From assembly GCF_022317005.1 (NCBI RefSeq), contig NZ_CP081006.1:4340001-4404000 (forward strand): a stretch of DNA of 64,000 nucleotides. The letters are read 5' to 3'. The stretch comes from Mycobacterium sp. IDR2000157661 (GTDB taxonomy: Bacteria > Actinomycetota > Actinomycetes > Mycobacteriales > Mycobacteriaceae). The notes below the pieces were generated by a model. That model was not told the DNA's origin. It saw only the letters and a program-made list of their open reading frames with translations, and searched no databases. Position numbers and translations under genes: made by a program. Below, one piece after another: positions 57,647-64,000 of this stretch. Every line of letters starts with the position of its first letter. Position 1 is the first letter of the stretch.

Positions 57647-59689
57647 CTATTGACGGCCGTCTTCGACCGCCAGCAGGAACATCTTCCAGAACTCGGGGAA
57701 GCGCATGCCGGCCCTGCGACTGAACGGGTCGGCTTCGACACGCTGACCCCACCGGCCTTGAAACCCCTGCCTGCCGTCGTCGCTCGGCCACCACGGTTGA
57801 GATGGCCGGTCGACGATGTAGTCGTAGCGGCGACCGTCGAGCCGCAGGTCGCGGGCACAGCGCCAGGGTGTGGGTTTCGACCAGGTGGCCGGCGGGGTGA
57901 CGCTCGACGGGTGGAGGGTGACACCCCCGGCCCCGACCTCGCCGTCCGGCGCCACCGACTCCGCGGGGAAATTGGTCCCGAAGTCGGCCCAGAGGTGATC
58001 GGTTCCACCGAACAGTTCCTCCAGGCCCAACGCGATCCAGCCGATCGGGTTCGACAACTTCAATATCAACAGCGCGACGTCTTCGTCGCGCCCGGGCGTC
58101 GAGTAAGGCGTGTCGGCAAGACCGTTGTCGGAGGGCTCCTTGCCCGGCGGGAAGGGTGCCACGGGATGCACCGCATCGTCGAGATAGAGGCTGTGGGTGC
58201 CGGGGCTGACCCACAACTGGGGATGCTGCCCCGTCAACGTGGGTTGTTGCTGACCCGGATTCCACGTGACCACTTTCATCGCGGTCCGGAATTCGTCGTC
58301 GACCATGCTCGGTGTCGACGGCACGGTGGGCGAGCCGGTGATCCCTATGGCGGTGGGTTCCCCGTAGTCGTCGCCGGCACTCGCGCGCTCCAGCAGCAGG
58401 ACCATGCATGCCCACTGGCCCGCGTGCGATCCGGCTTCAACGGCCTCGATATTCGCGCCGCCCACGGCCAGTTGCCGTTCCGGAAAGAAGAAGTAGTAGC
58501 ACAGCAGCGCCGGATTCTGAAAGCTGTCCACGGTCGCGCCCAGGTCCGGTACCCGCACCCGATCGGCAAGATGCTTCAGTCGATCGGTGTCGAAAAACTC
58601 TGCGTGATACCAGAATTGACTCTCGCGCAGGGACGCATTGGTCGCGTAGGTGTTCTGGATCTTGGCACGATTGGCGTACGGGTGGGCGCTGCTCGTCGTG
58701 ACGGAGGGTTGGCCGGCGCCTGACTTGTCGATCCAGCCGTCGAGTTCGAGGAACAGTTCCTCGGCCACGACGCCGGTAGCCGTTGCCTCCGTTCCCAGGA
58801 AGGTCCCCGGCTCGTTTGCGGCGGCCGAGAGTTGGCCGGCCTTCACCCGCGGGGCGGCGCCCCACGACGCCTTGTCGTCGAATGGCGACGTCGCCTGCCA
58901 CAGGGCGCAATGCTCGACGAAACGCTTGGCATCCGAGGGAAAGGAGCGCTCGTCCCGGTGGAAGAACAGGATCGGCTCGAACTTGGCGATCAGCGCTTCG
59001 ATCGGATCGGGCGGCGGCGGAGGCTGCGGGGGTGCCGTCGCGACCGTCACCGCGAACGCGATGGCCACCGCGTTGGCGGCGCCGTTCCAATTCCATGTCA
59101 GGGCTCCGGACGTCACGCGCTCCTCGGTGTGCAGAGTCGCCGAGCTGGCGAACTGCTGGGTCGGGGCCTGGATGTGGATCTGTGTGCAATCGGCGCCCGC
59201 GGCGACGACCCGGCTCGCCTGGTTGGGCGCCTCGACGAGGACGCCGCCGACCGATACCTCGTACTGACCCGCAGACGGGTTCGGGCTGATCGACAGCGTG
59301 GCGACGTTGGGCACCACGACTTTCGACCGCTTGGTGACCACCGCGGTGGTGTCGCCGGCGACCGCGTCGTATTCGAAGATCGACCAGGCGCAAAGGTCTT
59401 GTTGGGCGGTGAAAGTGAATGTCACCGGGCCCGCCGTGGGCGCCGGACCGCGCGCGACGAAACAACTAAGCCGTCGACTGCCGTTCGAGCCCATGGTCAC
59501 CGAATCGACGAGATCCCACACGACGCCGTTTCCGGTCACCACCGGTTGGGGTGCACCGGCGCCGAAACCGCCTGCGAAATTGGCCACGAACGCACAGATC
59601 ACTCGGTTGGCGCCGGGAGTAATGGTGCCACTGGCGTAGGTCGTGGCGTTGGTGGTGTTGTTGCCGGCGTCGAGTCTAGTGAGCGCCAT
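57647..59689 (-). CDS. two-domain protein: beta-sandwich plus Vps62-like domain
   Basis: A 680-residue protein without a clear signal peptide. Residues 1-215 form a Thr/Val/Ala-rich beta domain (starting ALTRLDAGNNTTNATTYASG), of a sort common in phage and surface proteins. A proline linker (219-229) leads to a second domain (about 230-680) with KFEPILFFHRDERSFPSDAKRF, AGQWACMVLLLE and LWVSPGTHSLYLDD, which weakly recall Vps62-type domains (acidic/His pairs and SH/TH-Y). It overlaps the upstream LamG-like gene by 14 nt. The function is unknown. Confidence 0.75.
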   Translation of the reverse strand: MALTRLDAGNNTTNATTYASGTITPGANRVICAFVANFAGGFGAGAPQPVVTGNGVVWDLVDSVTMGSNGSRRLSCFVARGPAPTAGPVTFTFTAQQDLCAWSIFEYDAVAGDTTAVVTKRSKVVVPNVATLSISPNPSAGQYEVSVGGVLVEAPNQASRVVAAGADCTQIHIQAPTQQFASSATLHTEERVTSGALTWNWNGAANAVAIAFAVTVATAPPQPPPPPDPIEALIAKFEPILFFHRDERSFPSDAKRFVEHCALWQATSPFDDKASWGAAPRVKAGQLSAAANEPGTFLGTEATATGVVAEELFLELDGWIDKSGAGQPSVTTSSAHPYANRAKIQNTYATNASLRESQFWYHAEFFDTDRLKHLADRVRVPDLGATVDSFQNPALLCYYFFFPERQLAVGGANIEAVEAGSHAGQWACMVLLLERASAGDDYGEPTAIGITGSPTVPSTPSMVDDEFRTAMKVVTWNPGQQQPTLTGQHPQLWVSPGTHSLYLDDAVHPVAPFPPGKEPSDNGLADTPYSTPGRDEDVALLILKLSNPIGWIALGLEELFGGTDHLWADFGTNFPAESVAPDGEVGAGGVTLHPSSVTPPATWSKPTPWRCARDLRLDGRRYDYIVDRPSQPWWPSDDGRQGFQGRWGQRVEADPFSRRAGMRFPEFWKMFLLAVEDGRQ

Positions 59690-60848
59690 TGCCGCCGCCC
59701 TCGGGTCCGCCGAGATATGCCGCTAGCGTGGGATCGCAGTCGAGCGAGGGCATTTCAGCTCTGAATCGCCGATAGCACTCTGAGTCAACCAGCCTGCGAA
59801 GACTGGCGGGGCGATCCGGCATACCGTCGGTCCGTAGGTCGGCGGCCGCCCGCTCGAGCAATGCCGCCATCTCGGGACCGCCCATCTCGTTGGCACGCCA
59901 CAACTCGCGGTAACGCCGCCGCGACCGTTCGAATCGCTCCGACGCCTTATCATCGGCGTTGATACCCGCGGCGATGTCGCGCAGCAGCGCATCCACGCGG
60001 TCGTCGAGCTCTTGTGCACAGTCAGGATTGTCCTCCCTCCAGCGCAGGAGCCACCTCAAGAACTCCTCCCAGCATGCCCTCGTGCTCTCGTCCATCGGGC
60101 GGTCGAAGAAGTCGCGCGCGATCCGGTGTGGATCCAGTCGCCACACCTTGACCTCGTCGACAGAGCCCACCATCGGAAATTCGACATGCATGGTGTTGCC
60201 GATGCACAACCCGTACTCGGGCAACACCGGCCATCGGGGGACGGTGCGAGCCACCGGAACCCCGTCGATCGCCAGCTCGATGGTGGAGAAACCGTCGTGG
60301 GCCACGGCTAGGGTGACCCACCGGTCGTAGGGGACCGCGATATTCGGGCCCAGGCCATGGAGGTCCGTACGGATCAGATCCGATCCCCACGACGTCTTCT
60401 TGCGTTGGACCAACTTGAGCGGGCCGGTCCTCGGGCCCATCCAGGTCGGCGGTTTCACCGGTGCAGCGGGGGTCGGCGCCTGGCTGAAGCTCGCCTGCAG
60501 CCGGGGGCCCACCACGGCGAAGTTGAACCGGTAGCCCGACATCAGCCAGCGCGGCCCGCCGCCGAGATGCAGGGCCAAGCCCGCGGTCTGGCTGTCGAGG
60601 CGAACCGTGAGCTCGGCCCGCAGACCGCCGAGAGGCGACCAACTGGCGCTCGGCGGGACATAGATGCGTTCGCCGTCCTCGCGTATCCGGACCGCGCCGG
60701 ACCCGACCGTGGCACCGTCGGCAACGAAGGCCGGTGCCCCGATCCCCAGCACCTCACCGTGACTGCCGTGACCGACAGAACGGTCGTAGACGACGCCCGG
60801 TGTGCCCGAGTACGTGTGGTGGCAGATGAGCTCCCATGGATCGGACAT
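59676..60848 (-). CDS. LamG/concanavalin-like domain protein with helical C-terminus
   Basis: A 390-residue protein. Residues about 10-245 look like a concanavalin A-like (LamG) jelly roll: DRWVTLAVAHDGFSTIELAIDG (175-196) and the terminal GSVDEVKVWRLDPHRI (228-243) are the classic last strands. The C-terminal part (about 245-380) is helical, charged and contains paired Trp and Cys. No signal peptide. GGGTGGA precedes the ATG at 60848, which I chose over the longer open frame to 61421. It is the first gene of a two-gene unit with the Vps62-like protein. It might bind a glycan or protein, but I cannot say which. Confidence 0.75.
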   Translation of the reverse strand: MSDPWELICHHTYSGTPGVVYDRSVGHGSHGEVLGIGAPAFVADGATVGSGAVRIREDGERIYVPPSASWSPLGGLRAELTVRLDSQTAGLALHLGGGPRWLMSGYRFNFAVVGPRLQASFSQAPTPAAPVKPPTWMGPRTGPLKLVQRKKTSWGSDLIRTDLHGLGPNIAVPYDRWVTLAVAHDGFSTIELAIDGVPVARTVPRWPVLPEYGLCIGNTMHVEFPMVGSVDEVKVWRLDPHRIARDFFDRPMDESTRACWEEFLRWLLRWREDNPDCAQELDDRVDALLRDIAAGINADDKASERFERSRRRYRELWRANEMGGPEMAALLERAAADLRTDGMPDRPASLRRLVDSECYRRFRAEMPSLDCDPTLAAYLGGPEGGGNGAH

Positions 60849-61003
60849 TCCACCCCCTGAAACCGGCGACCGGCGCGGTCGGATTCTCGCACCCTCGGCA
60901 GTGGCCCCGACAGGTTTTGCACCGCTTCCCGGGAACCGGTCCGCGGCGGGGGCCGACACTAGGCACCCAAACCCCGTGCCGGGTTGTTTGTGGCCGGACG
61001 GGG

Positions 61004-61486
61004 CTAACCGTGTCCGCTCAGCCGCACCGCGAGCTCGTCGGGCGGCACGCGGTGTCCGTCGGCGCAGCGGATCTCCACGGTGGCCTCGGCCCCGCAGCCG
61101 CGGTGCGCCAGGCGCAGCGGCGTCCGGTTCGGCAGATGGCGCCTGCCCCACTCGAACATCGCCCACACCACCGGCATGAAGTCGCGGCCGGCCTCGGTCA
61201 GCACGTACTCGTCCCGGCTGCGCTGGCCGGGCTCCTGATACGGCCGCCGCTCCAGCAAGCCGGCCGCCACGAGATCCGAGAGACGTGCCGCGGCAGCGGC
61301 TTTGGTGATGCCGATCCGCCGCCAGAAATCGTCGAACCGGTTGGTGCCGTAGTACGCCTCGCGCATGACGAGCATCGCCGACTTCGTCCCCAGCACCGCC
61401 ATGGTCTTCTCGATCGGGCACTCACCCACCGCAGACCAGGAGTCGCGGTCGGTGAGCGGGCCCTCCAGGAGTGTCATGCACTTCAC
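61004..61486 (-). CDS. HxlR family transcriptional regulator
   Basis: A 160-residue winged-helix protein of the HxlR/MarR-like group: CPIEKTMAVLGTKSAMLVMREAYYGTNRFDDFWRRIGITKAAAAARLSDLVAAGLLERRPY (about 23-83), with the N-terminal cysteine C23 typical of redox or aldehyde-sensing HxlR proteins, and a longer C-terminal part with a CGAE...CADG pair of cysteines. The ATG at 61477 (MTLLEGPL) is an alternative start. It is divergent from the thiolase gene; operator-like repeats lie between. Confidence 0.9.
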   Translation of the reverse strand: MKCMTLLEGPLTDRDSWSAVGECPIEKTMAVLGTKSAMLVMREAYYGTNRFDDFWRRIGITKAAAAARLSDLVAAGLLERRPYQEPGQRSRDEYVLTEAGRDFMPVVWAMFEWGRRHLPNRTPLRLAHRGCGAEATVEIRCADGHRVPPDELAVRLSGHG

Positions 61487-61506
61487 TCTACCCCTGAGTT
61501 GTTTTG

Positions 61507-61538
61507 GCTATACCTAGCTGGTATAGCTGGGTATAGCT
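61507..61538. promoter_or_regulatory. candidate HxlR operator between regulator and thiolase genes
   Basis: GCTATACC (61507-61514) and GGTATAGC (61520-61527) form a perfect 8-5-8 inverted repeat. A second GGTATAGCT (61530-61538) repeats the right arm (61520-61528) at a 10-bp period. The site lies about 20 bp upstream of the HxlR start and 33 bp upstream of the thiolase ATG. Confidence 0.8.
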
Positions 61539-61570
61539 CTGATTACTCAGCAATTGGCACAGGAGACACC

Positions 61571-62767
61571 ATGACCGGATACGGATATCGGGACGCCGTC
61601 ATCGTCGGGGCGGTACGCACCCCGATCGGCAAGGGCAAGGCCGGGGGTGCCCTGCACGACGTCCTGCCGGTCGACCTGCTCGCCCACAGCCTCACCGAGC
61701 TCGTCGCCAGGACCGGTATCGACCCGGCCACCATCGACGACGTGATCGCCGGCGCCGTCACCCAGGTCGGCGATCAGGCCGTCAACATCGCCCGCAACGC
61801 CGTGCTCGGCGCCGGCTTTCCGGAGACCGTGCCCGGCACCACCATCGACCGGCAGTGCGGCAGCAGCCAGCAGGCCATCCACTTCGCCGCGCAGGGGGTG
61901 ATCTCGGGTGCCTACGACGTCGTGGTGGCCGCCGGTGTGGAGTCGATGTCGCGGGTACCGATGGGCTCGAGCGTGCTGCCGGGCAGCGACCCGTTCGGCG
62001 CGATGGCACAGCGCTACCCCGAAGGCCTGGTGCCACAAGGCATCAGCGCCGAGTTGATCGCCGCCAAGTGGGGGCTCTCCCGCCAGCAGCTCGACGAGTT
62101 CTCCGCGTCCAGCCACGAGAAGGCCGCTGCGGCGACGAAAGAGGGCCGGTTCGACGACGAACTGATTCCGGTCGGCGGGCTCACCACCGACGAGATCATC
62201 CGGCCCGGGACGACGGTCGACACGCTGTCCGCGCTGGAGCCCGCGTTCTACAGCCCGGCATACGAACAGCGGTTCCCCCAGATCGGGTGGCGCATCACCG
62301 CGGGCAGCTCCTCGCCGCTGTCCGACGGCAGCGCGGCGGTGCTGATCACCACAAGCGAGGTGGCCGCCGAACTCGGCCTGCGCCCGCTGGCTCGAATCCA
62401 CTCGATGACCGTCGTCGGCTCCGACCCGCTCTACATGCTGACCGGCGTCATCCCCGCAACGGAGAAGGTGTTGAGCAACGCTGGGCTCGCAGTCACTGAT
62501 ATCGATCTGTTCGAGGTGAACGAAGCCTTCGCGCCGGTGGTGCTGGCGTGGGCGCAGGAATTGGCGGGAGCGCCGGCTTCGTCTCTACTTGCGAAGACGA
62601 ACGTCAACGGCGGCGCGATCGCGATCGGTCACCCGCTTGGGGCCAGCGGCGCGCGGCTCATGACGACACTTGTCAACGCCCTCGAACAGCGCGGCGGCCG
62701 CTATGGGCTGCAGACGATGTGCGAGGGCGGCGGCATGGCCAACGCCACGGTCATCGAGCGCCTCTAG
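61571..62767 (+). CDS. acetyl-CoA C-acyltransferase (thiolase II family)
   Basis: A 398-residue thiolase. The acyl-accepting cysteine is C96 (DRQCGSSQQA), the general bases are H354 (IGHPLGASGAR) and C384 (MCEGGGMANA), and NEAFAPV is present near residue 318. It either degrades 3-ketoacyl-CoA or condenses acetyl-CoA; length and motifs do not decide. The ATG at 61571 has AGGAG 5 nt upstream. Its divergent HxlR neighbour probably regulates it. Confidence 0.94.
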   Translation: MTGYGYRDAVIVGAVRTPIGKGKAGGALHDVLPVDLLAHSLTELVARTGIDPATIDDVIAGAVTQVGDQAVNIARNAVLGAGFPETVPGTTIDRQCGSSQQAIHFAAQGVISGAYDVVVAAGVESMSRVPMGSSVLPGSDPFGAMAQRYPEGLVPQGISAELIAAKWGLSRQQLDEFSASSHEKAAAATKEGRFDDELIPVGGLTTDEIIRPGTTVDTLSALEPAFYSPAYEQRFPQIGWRITAGSSSPLSDGSAAVLITTSEVAAELGLRPLARIHSMTVVGSDPLYMLTGVIPATEKVLSNAGLAVTDIDLFEVNEAFAPVVLAWAQELAGAPASSLLAKTNVNGGAIAIGHPLGASGARLMTTLVNALEQRGGRYGLQTMCEGGGMANATVIERL

Positions 62768-62776
62768 CCACCGGCG

Positions 62777-63199
62777 TCACGCCTTGACGAGCTCGAACAG
62801 CGGAATGACGCGGTTGGTATTGGCCTGATAGTCGGCGAACACCGGCACGGCCTCGACCACCTTGGCGTAGAGCGCGTCGCGTTCGGCGGTCGGCAGCTCG
62901 CGGACGTCCACGTCGTAGGCCTCCGTACCCACCTCGATGCGCGCCCGCGGGTCGGCCCGCAGGTTGTGCACCCACGCCGGATCCTTGTCGGCGCCGGCGT
63001 AGGAGCCGATGATGATGAGCCTGCCCTCGATCGTGAAGTAGGCCAGCGGCGAGATCCGCTGTTGGCCCGACTTCGCGCCGGTGGTGTGCAGCAACAGCAG
63101 ATCGGCTCCCTCGAAGGGGCCGCCTACCTTGCCGCCGTTGGCGCGGAACTCGTCGATGACGGTGGCGTTGAACGCATTGATGTCGGAGATCTCGGTCAC
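62777..63199 (-). CDS. Ddn-like F420-dependent nitroreductase-family protein
   Basis: A 140-residue split-beta-barrel protein of the deazaflavin (F420)-dependent Ddn family: FNATVIDEFRANGGKVGGPFEGADLLLLHTTGAKSGQQRISPLAYF (about 10-55) has the typical HTxGxKSG.RxSPL motif, then IIGSYAGADKDPAWVHNLRADP. Such enzymes reduce quinones or nitroimidazoles with F420H2. I used the GTG at 63199, which has GGAGAAG upstream. It converges on the thiolase gene (9 nt) and is divergent from the SDR gene. Confidence 0.92.
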   Translation of the reverse strand: MTEISDINAFNATVIDEFRANGGKVGGPFEGADLLLLHTTGAKSGQQRISPLAYFTIEGRLIIIGSYAGADKDPAWVHNLRADPRARIEVGTEAYDVDVRELPTAERDALYAKVVEAVPVFADYQANTNRVIPLFELVKA

Positions 63200-63250
63200 T
63201 TCTTCTCCAGCCGTCCAACGCCGCGGCGTATTCCGCGATAATTCACGATC

Positions 63251-64000
63251 ATGCAGGTAATCGTCACGGGCGGCAACAGCGGCGTGGGCAAGGCGACCGC
63301 GACCGCACTCGCGGCGGCGGGTCACAGTGTGCTGATCGCGTGCCGCGACGTCGAGAAGGGCAGGCAGGCGGCCTCCGACATGCCCGGCGATGTGGAGCTG
63401 GCCCCGCTCGACCTCGGCGATCTCGCCAGTGTGAGAATGTTCGCCGACTCGGTGAAAACTGTTGACGTGCTTGTCAACAACGCCGGGGTGATGGGGATGC
63501 CGTTGACGCGCACCGCGGACGGCTTCGAATCCCACATGGGCATCAACCATCTCGGCCACTACTTGTTGACGTGCCTGCTCGCCGACCGCATCACCGACCG
63601 GGTGATCTCCGTGGCCAGCGCGACCTACCTATACTGCCGCCTTCACCTCGATGACCTCAACTGGCACACGCGTCGGTACTCCAAGTGGAGCGCCTACGGC
63701 GAATCCAAGCTGGCCAACCTGCTGTTCGTCGCGGAACTCACCCGCCGCGGCATGCGCGCGTACGCGTCGGATCCCGGCGCCACCGACACCGACATCACCC
63801 GCTCACTGGATATGGGTGAGCATCGCCGCATGCGGCGGCTGCTGCACACTCCCGAGCAGGGCGCGCGGGCCACCCTTGCGGCGGTGGGCACGGAAATGCC
63901 GAGCGGCACCTATTTCGCGCCGCGGTTCAACCAGGTGGGCCGGCCGAAGCCGACCACGTTGCGCCCCAAGGCCACCGACGCACTGTCGGCACAACGGTTG
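63251..64000 (+). CDS. short-chain dehydrogenase/reductase, 3' end outside the window
   Basis: 250 codons of an SDR are in the window with no stop. The NAD(P) loop TGGNSGVG is at 6-13, NNAGVMG near 75-81, a conserved serine in VASAT, and the catalytic Y-x-x-x-K is in AYGESK. It resembles retinol-dehydrogenase/WWOX-like SDRs in the NHLGHYLLT segment. ATG at 63251; GATAAT ends 8 nt upstream, so a leaderless start is possible. The substrate is unknown. Confidence 0.88.
   Translation, partial: MQVIVTGGNSGVGKATATALAAAGHSVLIACRDVEKGRQAASDMPGDVELAPLDLGDLASVRMFADSVKTVDVLVNNAGVMGMPLTRTADGFESHMGINHLGHYLLTCLLADRITDRVISVASATYLYCRLHLDDLNWHTRRYSKWSAYGESKLANLLFVAELTRRGMRAYASDPGATDTDITRSLDMGEHRRMRRLLHTPEQGARATLAAVGTEMPSGTYFAPRFNQVGRPKPTTLRPKATDALSAQRL

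Noticed and set aside
57507..58415. N-terminal extension of the ATP-grasp protein to 1170 residues
   Set aside because: The extra 303 residues overlap the Vps62-like gene in another frame and look like composition noise; the ATG at 57506 gives the family N-terminus.
60849..61421. N-terminal extension of the LamG-like protein
   Set aside because: The extension is the HxlR gene read in another frame; the ATG at 60848 has a good ribosome-binding site.

Overview
The window is about 64 kb of high-G+C actinobacterial chromosome. It most resembles a rapidly growing mycobacterium (Mycolicibacterium-type). The case rests on gene content and order: lprG beside a P55-type efflux pump, mIHF beside gmk and rpoZ, a chorismate synthase/shikimate kinase/DHQ synthase/DHQ dehydratase run, an actinobacterial PGKGP-type EF-P, and a Ddn-like F420 enzyme. 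Two blocks that lie far apart in M. tuberculosis (Rv1379-Rv1417 and Rv2533c-Rv2559c) are contiguous here. The PE15/PPE20 pair that separates pyrF from mihF in M. tuberculosis is absent. I see no tRNA, rRNA, CRISPR array, transposase or prophage integrase.

Layout. 1-11.5 kb: tail of a gamma-glutamyltranspeptidase, a GNAT gene, then the riboflavin cluster (PH protein, ribH, ribBA, ribE), a second GNAT, lprG-P55, a DJ-1/PfpI protein, and a ribD-rpe-rsmB-fmt run. 11.5-18.5 kb: LemA and a DUF2207 membrane protein (frameshifted tail), priA, a YhhN protein and a Baeyer-Villiger-type monooxygenase. 18.5-31.8 kb: one long leftward series, pyrR-pyrB-pyrC-(Rv1382-like)-carA-carB-pyrF, then mihF-gmk-rpoZ-coaBC-metK. 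This covers de novo pyrimidine synthesis with a PyrR-binding leader, nucleotide supply, CoA and SAM. 31.8-48.5 kb: a beta-lactamase-fold hydrolase, an alpha/beta hydrolase, pepQ-efp-nusB, aroC-aroK-aroB-aroQ, a TetR cassette, then aroE-mltG-ruvX-alaS. 48.5-53 kb: stress and regulatory genes (a SigF-type promoter before a GlsB/YeaQ membrane protein, an ArsR-SRPBCC pair), rarA and DUF3097.

53-61 kb is the least understood part. A three-gene overlapping operon encodes a circularly permuted ATP-grasp/alpha-E fusion, a transglutaminase-like protease and a zinc-ribbon metallopeptidase, which looks like a peptide ligation and cleavage system. Immediately upstream on the same strand is a two-gene overlapping unit, a LamG-like protein and a beta-sandwich/Vps62-like protein, that I cannot tie to a known pathway. 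61-64 kb: an HxlR regulator divergent from a thiolase, with clear operator-like repeats between them, then a Ddn-like protein and the start of a short-chain dehydrogenase cut by the window edge.

Most leftward genes are packed with ATGA/GTGA or 8-14 nt overlaps, so translational coupling is probably the rule. Several distal starts were trimmed from the longest open frame using family N-termini and Shine-Dalgarno position; each case is stated in its entry.
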